Below, piece after piece: positions 34,528 through 43,700 of a DNA stretch of 64,000 bases. Numbering within the stretch: the first letter of the stretch is position 1; each line of letters starts with the position of its first letter. Under the pieces are notes generated by a model that saw only the letters and a program-made list of their open reading frames with translations, ran no database searches and was not told where the DNA came from. The translations under genes and the position numbers were made by a program. The DNA is from JANQTF01 sp041741415 (GTDB lineage: Bacteria; Bacteroidota; Bacteroidia; J057), in contig JBGSKC010000036.1 of NCBI GenBank assembly GCA_041741415.1, positions 62,001-126,000 on the forward strand. Reading direction: 5' to 3'.

Positions 34528-35694
34528 TTATAGTTCCGAACGGGTAGAAAGCTGGCGGAGGCGCTCTTTTTCGCCTGCCTGGAAGGCGGTCGGCGAAAGG
34601 CCCATTACTTTTTTGAAGGCCGTGTTGAAAGCTGTTTTCGAATTGAAGCCCGACTCGTAGGCGATGCCCACCATGCTGAGATGAGCATGCTGCTCTGACA
34701 GCAAAAGCCTGCTGCTTTCCTCCACGCGGTAGCGGTTGACGAACTGGGCAACATTTTCCCCGAAGCCCTCATTCACCAGCCTCGACATCTCATGCACGCT
34801 CAGGTTCAGACTCCGTGCCAGGGCAGGCAGGTTTAAATCCGGGTCGAGAAACAGCTTTTCTTCCTCCATTTTCCTCCGTAACCGGGTTTTGAGGAGTTCG
34901 AGTGTTTCGTCATCAAATCCGGGTTTGCGGGCCCCAGCCTGTTCTTCGGCCTGAGCCAGCACCTCCTCCACTTCCCTGGTTTCCTGGGCGGAAAATGGGA
35001 ACATCTCTTTTTGCCGGAGGGCATAATAGCCAAGTACCCAGATCAGGGCCAGGTAACCGGGAGCGGCAAGGGTGGCGTGCAGGGTCATGCCCCAGATCGA
35101 CATCTCCAGCACCCACAGCAGGATCAGGGCGCCGGTGCCATAGAGGAAAGCAGTCAGCCAGCCGAGGCTGTATTCTTCCGGCGAAGCCATGACATGCGCA
35201 ATGGCACGGCGGTGCTTTTGCAGCTTTCGCAGGCTCAGCGCCCAGTAGCTCACGACATGAAACAGCACAACTGCCAGCAGAATCTGCTCTTCCGCATTCA
35301 ACCCTGTCCTGAGCGTGTCCATTTCTGCGAGTTTCGCTTCGCCACCGGAAAACAGAAAAGGAAAGCTCAAGGCAGCAAACAGCCCCAAGAGACCAAAATG
35401 CCAGGTATCACGCAGGCGAAACTTGTTGCCGGCAACTACAAAATGGGACACACAGATATACAGCAAGGGCCCCACCGCAAACAGAGCCAGGTCAAAACAA
35501 CCAATCAGCGCTGGAAATTGCCGGTATATGTCCATGGCAGAAAAGCTGCTGTCGAGCAACAGACAACCCAGCGCCAGCACAAACCCGCTCAACCAGCGGT
35601 TGGCCAGGATGTTGACGTCATTCCGGACCGCAATCAGCAGAAAGGCCAGAAACAATGCACTCCCTGTAGCAATGACGATCATCAGATCCAGCAT
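34528..35694 (-). CDS. AraC-family regulator with seven-helix membrane N-domain
   Basis: A 388-residue protein; ATG 35694 chosen (MLDLMIVIATGSALF) since it begins the first helix, though an in-frame start at 35736 exists. Residues about 1-230 have seven hydrophobic helices, and about 280-385 form an AraC HTH_18 domain (LPALARSLNLSVHEMSRLVNE … GIAYESGFNSKTAFNTAFKKVMGLSPTAF). The 7TM-AraC architecture is common in Bacteroidota, where a membrane sensor directly controls transcription. It probably regulates the co-oriented hydrolase operon beginning 66 bp downstream; that link is inference from position. Confidence 0.9.
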   Translation of the reverse strand: MLDLMIVIATGSALFLAFLLIAVRNDVNILANRWLSGFVLALGCLLLDSSFSAMDIYRQFPALIGCFDLALFAVGPLLYICVSHFVVAGNKFRLRDTWHFGLLGLFAALSFPFLFSGGEAKLAEMDTLRTGLNAEEQILLAVVLFHVVSYWALSLRKLQKHRRAIAHVMASPEEYSLGWLTAFLYGTGALILLWVLEMSIWGMTLHATLAAPGYLALIWVLGYYALRQKEMFPFSAQETREVEEVLAQAEEQAGARKPGFDDETLELLKTRLRRKMEEEKLFLDPDLNLPALARSLNLSVHEMSRLVNEGFGENVAQFVNRYRVEESSRLLLSEQHAHLSMVGIAYESGFNSKTAFNTAFKKVMGLSPTAFQAGEKERLRQLSTRSEL

Positions 35695-35992
35695 AGATCC
35701 GGGCTGTTTGGGGTGAGTTTTCCCAACAGACGCCACAGGGACTAAATGGCTGCTTTTCTTTAAACAACAGACTGAAACATGAGTAGTGCCACCAGGACCA
35801 GGAGTGAAAGACTAGGCTCAGTAGTTCATTTAGCTAACAATCAACGTTTTCACCTCTGTCCGGATCCTGGTACCGCCGGGAGGGAAGGCTCATTGTGAGC
35901 TGATCAAAAAGCGTTGCGTCAATATTTTTCCAGCTACCTGCCCGCGAGAGTATCCTTTCTTTCCGGGCTTGCTGATCGTGTGTTTTGATCTC
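35695..35992. other. Intergenic region between the AraC-type gene and nuoC
   Basis: Just under 300 bp. It presumably holds the AraC gene's promoter and the end of the nuoC transcript. I see no gene or strong hairpin. Confidence 0.4.
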
Positions 35993-36493
35993 TCACTGGT
36001 ACCCCTTCGGCCCGTCTTTTTCAGGGAGGGGAATGGAGCCGGGGATGCCGAGCAGGGGAAACTCCTTGCGGAGGGGATGCCACACAAAATCTTCGGGCAG
36101 GAACATGCGGCGCAGGTCGGGATGGCCGGCGAAGCGGATGCCAATCATGTCGAAAGCCTCGCGCTCAAGCCAGTTGGCGGCGGGGTAGAGGTCGGTGACG
36201 GTTTCAATTTCGGGTTGATCTTCCTCCAGGCGACAGGCAATTCGAATGCGCTGCTTGCTGTCGAGGTTCATAAGATGGTAGCTCAGTTCAAAGCGCCCTT
36301 CTTCGGTGTAATGATCGCTGGCTGTGAGATCGCCGAAATAGCCGAAGCCATAGTCCAGTTTCAGCATGCGCAGGAACCCATGCACCGCTTCTGGCTTGAG
36401 GGTGATTGTAAACTCTCCGGCGTAGCTGGAGACGTTGAGGATCTGGTCCTGGAAGGGGCTGGACTGAAGCGTGGTGAGGAAGTGATTTTCCAT
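35993..36493 (-). CDS. nuoC: NADH-quinone oxidoreductase subunit C (NuoC), outside a nuo operon
   Basis: A 166-residue protein with the NuoC/30-kDa subunit signature (ANWLEREAFDMIGIRFAGHP then DLRRMFLPEDF), which in complex I links the peripheral arm to the quinone-binding region. The length is typical of a single (unfused) NuoC. The start is ATG 36493; a TTG two codons earlier is less likely. No other nuo gene is in the window; it lies 79 bp downstream of pyrE on the same strand. An orphan subunit gene may mean that complex I genes are dispersed in this genome, or that this copy belongs to a scattered set; the sequence does not decide. Confidence 0.88.
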   Translation of the reverse strand: MENHFLTTLQSSPFQDQILNVSSYAGEFTITLKPEAVHGFLRMLKLDYGFGYFGDLTASDHYTEEGRFELSYHLMNLDSKQRIRIACRLEEDQPEIETVTDLYPAANWLEREAFDMIGIRFAGHPDLRRMFLPEDFVWHPLRKEFPLLGIPGSIPLPEKDGPKGYQ

Positions 36494-36572
36494 GATCAAA
36501 GGCGTGGGCTGGTGAGCGAATGCAGAACGAAGGTAGGGAGAATTTGGGAAATGCGGGGCTTTTTCGCGCAGA

Positions 36573-37223
36573 TCAGCCCTGCCAGGACTGGGGATTTTCC
36601 TTCCAGCGGAGCACCGTTTCCTCCTGATCGGGCGAAAGAAAGCGGATTTCGATGGCTTTGGCCAGGAGCACTTCCAGGCTGGTGAGGGAGGAAAAAGGGG
36701 TTCCCGTTTCGGCGAAGGTGGCCACTGCCTGCGGGAAGCCGTAGCTGAAGATCGCCAGGGTGCCCAATACCGTTGCCCCTGTGGCCTGAAGGGCCTTCAC
36801 AGCTTTGGCGCTGGAGCCGCCGGTGGAAATAAGGTCTTCAATCACCACATATTTTCCCAGTGGGTCCACCTCGCCTTCGAGCAGGTTTTCCATGCCATGG
36901 CCCTTGGCCTTGTCGCGAATATAGATCATCGGCAGGTTCATGGCCTCAGCCACAAGAGCAGCCTGGGCGATGGCCCCGGTGGCCACACCGGCAATGCCAG
37001 TGGCGTCGGGGTACTTTTCCCTGATCTTCGCCACAAACCCATCCCGGATCGCGCTGCGAATTTCAGGGTGCGACAGGGTTTTGCGGTTGTCGCAATACAT
37101 GGGCGACTTCCAGCCGGAAGCCCAGGTGAAGGGCTGCTCAGGCCGCAGGGCCACGGCTTTGATCTTTAGGAGATACTCTGCAATTTTGCTGCTTTCCAAG
37201 GCAAAAGGGTCTTTGGCGAGCAA
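36573..37223 (-). CDS. pyrE: Orotate phosphoribosyltransferase
   Basis: A 216-residue enzyme converting orotate and PRPP to orotidine 5'-phosphate in pyrimidine synthesis. The PRPP-binding motif is YVVIEDLISTGGSS (about residues 124-137), and the PyrE region FTWASGWKSPMYCDNRKTL and the flexible-loop RDKAKGHGMEN are present. No ATG precedes the conserved N-terminus; the start is probably TTG at 37223 (or the TTG eight codons later), only 4 bp from the divergent NUDIX gene. It is probably transcribed with the downstream nuoC. Confidence 0.92.
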   Translation of the reverse strand: MLAKDPFALESSKIAEYLLKIKAVALRPEQPFTWASGWKSPMYCDNRKTLSHPEIRSAIRDGFVAKIREKYPDATGIAGVATGAIAQAALVAEAMNLPMIYIRDKAKGHGMENLLEGEVDPLGKYVVIEDLISTGGSSAKAVKALQATGATVLGTLAIFSYGFPQAVATFAETGTPFSSLTSLEVLLAKAIEIRFLSPDQEETVLRWKENPQSWQG

Positions 37224-37227
37224 AACT

Positions 37228-37929
37228 ATGAAAATTTTTGCACTGAATCTTTGCCTGGAGTTTGTGGTAAAAGACCCCGCCCAGCCTTATGAGGTGGACC
37301 TCATGCCCTTTGATGCGCTCATGAGCCGTTTTTTCAAAGGAATTGACTTCCGGGGACAGGTCTTTTTTGTCCAGGCCCACATGAATCCCGACCTTGTGGA
37401 GCATCTGTTTGCCCTCCAGGCCAGCGAGGTGTTCCGGCACATCGAAGCCAAAGTGGTGCTTGTCTTTCCCTCGGCGGAGGGGCTCAACCAGTTTGTTCAC
37501 AAATGGAGCGCACGCTTTCGAAAGGTTGACGCTGCCGGCGGGTTGGTCCAGAATGAGGCCGGGGAATATCTGTGCATTTACAGCCGTTCCCGCTGGTCGT
37601 TCCCCAAAGGGCATGTGGAATGGCAGGAGCCTGTGGACGAAGCCGCCATTCGGGAGGTGCAGGAGGAAACGGGCCTTCGCCACCTCGAACTGCTGGCACC
37701 GGTGCCCGGCACCCTGCACACCTATCGCCACAACCAGCACTGGACGCTCAAAACAACCCACTGGTTTCGAATGCTCGCCCCTGGCAATCAAGCGCTTACT
37801 CCCCAGCACGAAGAGGGAATCGAGCAGGTGGCCTGGATTGGCCGCGAAGAATGGGCCGCCATTTCAGACGAAAGCTACCCCCTCATTCGTCATCTTATGC
37901 GCACCGAACTATTTCCCCCCCTCCTGTAA
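37228..37929 (+). CDS. NUDIX hydrolase
   Basis: A 233-residue protein whose second half is a NUDIX domain with the box GHVEWQEPVDEAAIREVQEE followed by TGL, fitting GX5EX7REUXEEXGU. The N-terminal ~95 residues are an extra domain (VFPSAEGLNQFVHKWSARF) typical of Bacteroidota NUDIX proteins next to pyrE. NUDIX enzymes hydrolyse nucleoside diphosphate derivatives; the substrate is not evident. ATG 37228 is preferred over a much longer frame from 36940 that overlaps pyrE in antisense. It diverges from pyrE with start codons 4 bp apart, so the promoters must lie inside the opposing coding regions. Confidence 0.9.
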   Translation: MKIFALNLCLEFVVKDPAQPYEVDLMPFDALMSRFFKGIDFRGQVFFVQAHMNPDLVEHLFALQASEVFRHIEAKVVLVFPSAEGLNQFVHKWSARFRKVDAAGGLVQNEAGEYLCIYSRSRWSFPKGHVEWQEPVDEAAIREVQEETGLRHLELLAPVPGTLHTYRHNQHWTLKTTHWFRMLAPGNQALTPQHEEGIEQVAWIGREEWAAISDESYPLIRHLMRTELFPPLL

Positions 37930-38028
37930 ACCCAGTTCCCCGGTCGGCGGCGCGGTCTGCATCCATTACCCCAACCACCCGGCATTGATTTTCCCTGCAC
38001 CTCCGTTATTGACAATCTACCACCTCCC

Positions 38029-39999
38029 ATGCTAGCAATTGCCCCCCGCATCTGGTCCCTCCTTCGTCATGGGCTTTTAATTCTCCTTTTTTCGGCGATC
38101 ACAGACAGCTCTGCCCAGGTAGCTTACTGGCAGCAATTGATCGGCGGCAGCGATTTTGACACAGGAAAAAAGCTGCTTCTGCTGCCGGATGGCACCACCG
38201 TGCTGGGCCTGCAAACGCGCTCCACCGATGGCCTCGGCAAAAACAACCACAGCCAGGACCTTGATGTGGTATTGGCCAAATATGCCACCCAGGGCAAAGT
38301 CTTCTGGTCCATTACCCTCGGCGGCAGTGGCCGGGATGAGCTCAACGACCTGCTGCTGCTGTCAAATGGCGACCTGTTGTGTGTGGGCACCACAGAATCC
38401 AATGACGGCGACCTGCCCGGCAGCGCCGGAGGCAGTGACCTTTGGGTGGCACGCCTCAGCCCGGGAGGTAAACTGCTCTGGATCAGGCGACTCGGAGGCA
38501 GGGGAATGGATTATGGCTGGTGCGCTTTTCAGGACACAGACGGCAGCCTGTACATTGGCGGAGAATCCAGCTCCATTGACGGATCCATGCAGTCGCCGCA
38601 CCATGGCGGCCTGGATGCCTGGCTTGCGCGGCTCAATCCGCGGGGAGAGTTGATGATGGAAAAGCATTTTGGCGGCCCAGGCAACGACAGGATTTCGGCC
38701 ATTCACCCTCACGAATCGGGGTTATGGCTCGTCTGCACCGCCGACGCCCCCGGCGGCATGGTCCAAACCAATTATGGCAAAAAAGACCTCTGGCTGCTTC
38801 ACCTCAACGAGCGCTGGGAAATCGCTCACCAGCAAGTGATCGGGGGCAATGACAACGATGATATCCACGGCTCCCTGATCGATGCAGGCGGCAACCTCGT
38901 GCTGGCCGGAACAACCTTTTCTACTGCAGGGTATGTGGATGAGCAGCGGGGCAAAGGCGATGGATGGCTCGTGAAATTCGACCCGCAGGGGCGCTACCTG
39001 TGGAACCATTGCTATGGCGGCACCCGCGATGAAGGATTTTCGGCCATCGCAGCCTGTGTGGACGGAGGCTATGCCATCGTGGGATTAACCCTTTCCATCA
39101 ATGGCCACCTGAGCAAAACAGAAGGCTATTACGACGGCTGGTTTCTCAAAACCAACGCCGAAGGCAAGGTGATTTGGTCGCGTAACCTGGGCTACCCGGC
39201 CAAAGACGCCCTTCACGACGTGGTGGCCCTGCCCGGCGGGGGCTTCTTGGCGTTGGGTCAGGTGCAGGAAAAGCCGTTGGAGCAAATCGAGATTGCCGGC
39301 CATAAAGGCGTGTATGATGCCTGGTTTGTCAACTTTGGCGACCCCGGCCTTGGCCTCAATGTGAGGCCTTACCGCACGCCTGCCATCCTCATCGGTGAGG
39401 TGATCGACGAAAGCAACGGCCAGCCCCTCACAGCAGCCATTACCCTTACCGACAACCAAACCCTCGATTCCCTCAGCAGCACAAGCAGCCAGCCCGAAGA
39501 CGGCAGTTTCGTGCTCCTGCTGCCCAGTTACGGCCTCGTATCCATCAACGTGCTGGCACAGGGCTACCTGTTTTATGGGCAGGACATTCTGACCGATTCG
39601 CTGTTTGACAAAACCTCCATCGAAAAAACAGTGGTACTCAAGCCCATCACGGTGGGGAGCTCGCTTGTGCTGGAGAACATTTATTTCGAATCGGGGCGGT
39701 GGGAGGTGCTGAAGCCTTCTTATGCCGAGCTGAACCGACTGGTCGCCTTCCTGGAGTTGAATCCCCGCGTGAAAATTGAGATTTCGGGGCATACCGACAA
39801 TACCGGTAACCGCGACGACAAGATGGAGCTGAGCCTCAACCGCGCGAATGCGGTGAAGGCATACCTGTTGGAGAAGGGGATTCCGCCTTACCGGCTGAGC
39901 GTAAAGGGGTATGGGATGTTCCGGCCACGGGCGAGCAATGCCACGGAGGAGGGCCGCCGCCTGAACCGGCGGGTGGAGTTTACCGTGACGGGGATGTGA
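38029..39999 (+). CDS. Propeller-repeat protein with C-terminal OmpA domain
   Basis: A 656-residue secreted protein (signal peptide ends SSAQ, about 30). Residues about 35-450 contain repeats of the type GGSGRDELNDLLLLSNGDLLC / GGPGNDRISAI / GGTRDEGFSAIAACVDGGYAI, with a GWLVKFD-like strand in each, suggesting a beta-propeller. Next is a carboxypeptidase-regulatory-like domain (about 455-540, LIGEVIDESNGQPLTAAITL). The C-terminal ~110 residues form an OmpA peptidoglycan-binding domain (IYFESGRWEVLKPSYAELNR, ISGHTDNTGNRDDKMELS, SVKGYGMFRPRASN). It probably links a surface or periplasmic propeller to the wall. A function beyond that is not visible. Confidence 0.88.
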   Translation: MLAIAPRIWSLLRHGLLILLFSAITDSSAQVAYWQQLIGGSDFDTGKKLLLLPDGTTVLGLQTRSTDGLGKNNHSQDLDVVLAKYATQGKVFWSITLGGSGRDELNDLLLLSNGDLLCVGTTESNDGDLPGSAGGSDLWVARLSPGGKLLWIRRLGGRGMDYGWCAFQDTDGSLYIGGESSSIDGSMQSPHHGGLDAWLARLNPRGELMMEKHFGGPGNDRISAIHPHESGLWLVCTADAPGGMVQTNYGKKDLWLLHLNERWEIAHQQVIGGNDNDDIHGSLIDAGGNLVLAGTTFSTAGYVDEQRGKGDGWLVKFDPQGRYLWNHCYGGTRDEGFSAIAACVDGGYAIVGLTLSINGHLSKTEGYYDGWFLKTNAEGKVIWSRNLGYPAKDALHDVVALPGGGFLALGQVQEKPLEQIEIAGHKGVYDAWFVNFGDPGLGLNVRPYRTPAILIGEVIDESNGQPLTAAITLTDNQTLDSLSSTSSQPEDGSFVLLLPSYGLVSINVLAQGYLFYGQDILTDSLFDKTSIEKTVVLKPITVGSSLVLENIYFESGRWEVLKPSYAELNRLVAFLELNPRVKIEISGHTDNTGNRDDKMELSLNRANAVKAYLLEKGIPPYRLSVKGYGMFRPRASNATEEGRRLNRRVEFTVTGM

Positions 40000-40031
40000 T
40001 CGCACCAGACTCATTACCAAGCAGCATCCCC

Positions 40032-40787
40032 TCACTTGTGCCTGAACCAGCAATCTTTTCTCGCTGATTCGTACCCTTTGAAGACCGTATTCACCGGAAA
40101 ACCATGCCTGACCCTGTCGTTGTACCGGGTGCGGACGAGGTAGTTAAACATCCCCATATCTCCGGTGTAGGCGGTGGAATTGTTTCGGTTGTAGCGGCTG
40201 TGGAGCAGGGCCAGGGCTTCCATGAAGGGCAAAATGACGGGCATATTCCCTCCTATGATGCCACAGTTGAGCAGAGGGCTAGTTGCAAAGGATTCCTCAA
40301 AGCTTTCGTACCCCGGAACGCGGTTGCGCAGAAATTCGCCATGGGCCTGCATCCAGTCATTCTGAAGGGGCTTGGGCTCGTCGCCACAGAACAGGGTTTC
40401 AGGATTTGCGAGGAACAGCGGATGAAGAAAGGGGTTTTGCACCGCCACTACATCTGAAATATCAGTTACGAAAACTTGCTCAATGGCCTGCCTAAGGGCC
40501 TGCAGAAATTCATGATAAACAACGTACCGGTACACATTGGGCGAAAAATCAGGACTGCAGTCCTGACGAACAAACACCAGGTGCTGGTTTTGGTATCGGG
40601 AACAGGTATTTTCAGAGAATTGATTGTGGAAAATGATCCCTTGTAACGATAGCGCAGCCACCGATTCGGCCCATTCCCGGACCAGCGAAAAGTCGTCGGC
40701 GGGCAGGGTGTGGTTGCGGTTTACGTCATAGGTGCCCGTGAAATGGCAGGCCAGCACTACTCTTTTTGCCAGAGACAAAACTGCCAT
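40032..40787 (-). CDS. Putative glycosyltransferase (GT-A-like)
   Basis: A 251-residue cytoplasmic protein. It has FVTDISDVVAVQNPF, a metal/nucleotide-sugar-like acidic motif followed by NPF, and NCGIIGGNMPVILPFMEAL, the segment that in many GT-A-fold enzymes contacts the acceptor. The exact family is not recognised. The ATG at 40787 is 1 bp downstream of the stop of the GT2 gene, so the two genes are translationally linked. Together they probably modify an envelope glycan. The gene is convergent with the OmpA gene. Confidence 0.7.
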   Translation of the reverse strand: MAVLSLAKRVVLACHFTGTYDVNRNHTLPADDFSLVREWAESVAALSLQGIIFHNQFSENTCSRYQNQHLVFVRQDCSPDFSPNVYRYVVYHEFLQALRQAIEQVFVTDISDVVAVQNPFLHPLFLANPETLFCGDEPKPLQNDWMQAHGEFLRNRVPGYESFEESFATSPLLNCGIIGGNMPVILPFMEALALLHSRYNRNNSTAYTGDMGMFNYLVRTRYNDRVRHGFPVNTVFKGYESARKDCWFRHK

Positions 40788-40788
40788 C

Positions 40789-41451
40789 TCAGTTGGGTTC
40801 TACCTTGTGCTGAAGCTGATTACGCAGCATGTTGGAACAAACGCTGTTTGGGATATTTCGATAATACACATAGGTGCGCAAATCTACTTTCCGGACGATG
40901 TATTTTTGCATGGCTCTTTCGTAGAAATGCGCATCGGCAGCGTATTCGCCTTGAAAAGCAAATTCTGAGAAAACCTCCTTTTTGCCGAACAAGGTCGCAA
41001 ACAAGATGCAATCATCCACATGGATCAACTGCCGGGTATCGTGCCTGTTGGGAACAAAATAGTGCTCTTCATGATCCACAATGGTCTCGGTGGTAGAAGC
41101 AATCAGGTCCGAAAACTGCATTTCCTGGAGGCAGGACTGCAAATGGCCGGGCTTATACTCGTCGTCGCTGTCAAGGATGGTAATGTATGCTCCCTTGCTG
41201 AGTCGCACTCCCTGGTTAATGGATTGAGACTGCCCGCAGTTTTTGTGGCGCAGGTAAGTAATCCTGGCCTCTTGCTTAGTGGCGTAGGTAAAAATCGCGT
41301 GGCTGGAATCGAAGTTGCTGCCATCATCAAGAATGATCAGCTCAAAGTCCTGAAAAGTTTGGTTTAACACCGAATCAACAGCCCTTTTTACCAGGTGAAA
41401 ATCCGTGTTATAGACCGCCATTAGCACCGAAATCGTAACAGGATGATTCAT
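40789..41451 (-). CDS. Family 2 glycosyltransferase
   Basis: A 220-residue GT-A glycosyltransferase. The N-terminal half has SVLMAVYNTDFHLVKRAVDS, the VLNQTFQDFELIILDDGS strand with the nucleotide-sugar Asp pair, and the metal-binding DSDDE motif (about residues 94-98). It transfers a sugar from a nucleotide donor to an envelope polysaccharide or lipid acceptor. At 220 residues it is somewhat short, with no C-terminal membrane segment. It is first in a two-gene operon with the gene at 40032-40787. Confidence 0.9.
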   Translation of the reverse strand: MNHPVTISVLMAVYNTDFHLVKRAVDSVLNQTFQDFELIILDDGSNFDSSHAIFTYATKQEARITYLRHKNCGQSQSINQGVRLSKGAYITILDSDDEYKPGHLQSCLQEMQFSDLIASTTETIVDHEEHYFVPNRHDTRQLIHVDDCILFATLFGKKEVFSEFAFQGEYAADAHFYERAMQKYIVRKVDLRTYVYYRNIPNSVCSNMLRNQLQHKVEPN

Positions 41452-41901
41452 GCCGGGATTTTAGAAAGGAGATAGCAGTGGAGCAATCTGGAAAAGTGGA
41501 AAATACTTGAATTGAGGCCAGGCAAACCTACCGATTTTTAGGCCCACCCAACAAAAGCCTGGCTAATTTAATGATGGCTTGACAAAGCCTTTATTGGCTC
41601 ATGGCATTGGGGCTGTTTGGCCCTCCGAGAACTCGTTTGGGCATTTTTAGAAGCAAAAAATTGGAACGGGCAAAGGGAAAGGAGACAGGCACTGTTCCAA
41701 TGACTTTCGTGCAAAAACCAAATCTTTTGCAACGGAAAGGCTTTTTGGAGAGTTTAACCAGAGAAGTGGCGGAGATCTTCAACGTTTTCGACTGTGTTTC
41801 TCCTGCCAATTTTTCACCAGGATCGCGTAATGGGCTTTTTTATCCTTTGCCCAGATTCCTTGAGCATGCTTTATCCCATCGCTTTCTATTAATTTCAAAA
41901 A
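41452..41901. other. Divergent intergenic region
   Basis: 450 bp between the GT2 operon and the secreted protein gene at 41902. The open frames inside have no coding character. It should hold both promoters; no convincing -33/-7 pair or hairpin was placed. Confidence 0.4.
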
Positions 41902-43104
41902 ATGCAGATGAACCAATCGTTACCTACTTTTTTCTTTGTTCTTTCCTTCCTGATGCTGCTCGCTTTCCCGTTGCAGGCTCAGTTCAAAGTTGTGGAATAT
42001 GACCGTCAAAACGGATGGTTTAACAATGGCCAACCTCTGCCCGCTGAGTCCCACCTGATTTTCACCAGTTCGGTGCCCGATGGCACAGCCCGCGTTAGCA
42101 TGGAGATTTTCAAGGGCGAACAGGCAGGCAAAAAGGCCCCTCTGTTTAGCGGCGAATGGAAAAATGATTCGTCCTCCGACGAAGATATCTTCCGGCTTCC
42201 CGTCCCGTTTATGCTCAAAGGTGGCAGCTCTTACGACTTTCGGCTCACCTATTATCAGCGTCTTAGCAAAGTACAAAAACAGCAGCTCAGCCAGCAGGTC
42301 ACAGGCAATCTGGATCGATTTCTCTCTCAATATGCTACCTCCCTTGGTGGAATCCAGGAATTGGATGGAACGCCTGCCAAGCTGGTAAAGAAGATGAATG
42401 AAATGGTGGCAACGAGTCTTCAAGGCTACCTGTCTGAACGCCAGGGTGAATTTGGAGGTTTTTCCGAAACTGTTGAAAAGGGATTGGAGCATCTTACTTC
42501 CTTCGCCGGCAAACTGCCTGTGCAGGACAGCAATGCCAATCGGCTGCAGCGCAGCGAAGCCTTTGACAATCAGGTAAAGGTTGTATCCGATCTGATTCGG
42601 GAAGAATGGTTGATCTTTTTGGAGCAGCCCGTGCTCATCAAGGCCGACACCCGCATCGTCAGCAACTATCAAACCGAAAAAACCAAAAATTCTCTCGCTG
42701 TCAATCTAGGCTACGGCGGTGTGTACCTTGGCGGCAATGTCGAAGACCTTTCCTATGCCACTTCTCCCTATGTGGGCATCTCGTTCCCCTTATCCAGCCG
42801 CAGCACAGCGCCCGTTTTGCTCAAAAATAGCTCTGTTTCGATGGGGGTATTTGTCCGGAATTTTGAGTCGCCAGCAGGCGAAACCATTACCGGGCCCGTA
42901 TTTGGCCGACCCTACTACCTCGGAGTCGGTTACAACCTGTTCCGCTTTATCCGGCTGAACGTTGGCGCGACCGCTCTCGAAACCATTGGGTCCTCTTCTG
43001 TGGGAGGAGGTTCTGCCGGAATCGATGTGAATGCCATCAGCATTCAGCCCTTCGTTGGGTTGAGTGCAGAGTTCGACCTGTGGGTAGGCCTGCGAAACCG
43101 GTAG
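41902..43104 (+). CDS. Secreted or outer-membrane protein of unknown function
   Basis: A 400-residue protein with a signal peptide (FLMLLAFPLQAQ, cut near residue 27). The first Met is at 41902 and the next at 41908; either works. Residues about 28-130 have an Ig-like strand pattern (FKVVEYDRQNGWFNNGQPLP), about 120-240 are largely helical (VQKQQLSQQVTGNLDRFLSQ), and the last ~150 are beta-rich with Gly turns (LGYGGVYLGGNVEDL … LWVGLRNR), like an outer-membrane barrel. It is not a recognised family. The middle helical part could be a periplasmic stalk. It stands alone. Confidence 0.7.
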   Translation: MQMNQSLPTFFFVLSFLMLLAFPLQAQFKVVEYDRQNGWFNNGQPLPAESHLIFTSSVPDGTARVSMEIFKGEQAGKKAPLFSGEWKNDSSSDEDIFRLPVPFMLKGGSSYDFRLTYYQRLSKVQKQQLSQQVTGNLDRFLSQYATSLGGIQELDGTPAKLVKKMNEMVATSLQGYLSERQGEFGGFSETVEKGLEHLTSFAGKLPVQDSNANRLQRSEAFDNQVKVVSDLIREEWLIFLEQPVLIKADTRIVSNYQTEKTKNSLAVNLGYGGVYLGGNVEDLSYATSPYVGISFPLSSRSTAPVLLKNSSVSMGVFVRNFESPAGETITGPVFGRPYYLGVGYNLFRFIRLNVGATALETIGSSSVGGGSAGIDVNAISIQPFVGLSAEFDLWVGLRNR

Positions 43105-43700
43105 TGTAAATAACATTTCCCAAGGAAAAGACTTGCCTGCTATTCCCATCGGGTTTTAGTCCGGCCTGCCTGATTGTGTCATTTCGCTGATTGCATAGCC
43201 CGCATTCACTCTCCAATCCGGCAGCCCCTGGCTAATTTCGCATTCATGTTCCTGCCGATCCAATCAGCTCCTGCTGCCCGTCAAAAAGGCACTCAGCAGG
43301 AAAAAAAAGCTTAAGCGGTGCATGAGTGATAGGGGGGCTAAGGATATTGAAGACAGCTAAAGGTATATCCGTAGCAGGGAAGGAAACTGTCCGGGGCGCG
43401 ACCCAAGCCGACTGTCTCAGCCGGATAGGGCAGATCCTGCTATCTCAGGCCTTCAGACCTGAACCTATAATTGGATAAAGGAAAACTCACCCCTCAGAAA
43501 GTACAGGTGTCCGGATGTGCCCCCGTTTATTTTCCAAAGTCTTTATCTCCGGAGTTAAATATCAATTTACCCACTTCGCACACAGCTTTCATCAAGCTTC
43601 TTGTCTCAAAACCAGCTGAATAGAATTTGCCATTGATCATTCCGCGCATGGCTTATGGCTTGCGCCAAAGCACATTTTTGTTCAACGAGCCGGCAATTCC
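43105..43700. other. Gene-free region
   Basis: About 600 bp between convergent genes. No coding frame, tRNA fold, long repeat or clear terminator was seen. Confidence 0.4.

Noticed and set aside
36940..37227. 96-residue N-terminal extension of the NUDIX protein
   Set aside because: It overlaps pyrE in antisense, and the NUDIX N-domain starts naturally at the ATG 37228.
41601..42002. 133-codon plus-strand frame upstream of the secreted protein gene
   Set aside because: It runs into the real gene in another frame and has no signal peptide, domain or coding-like composition.
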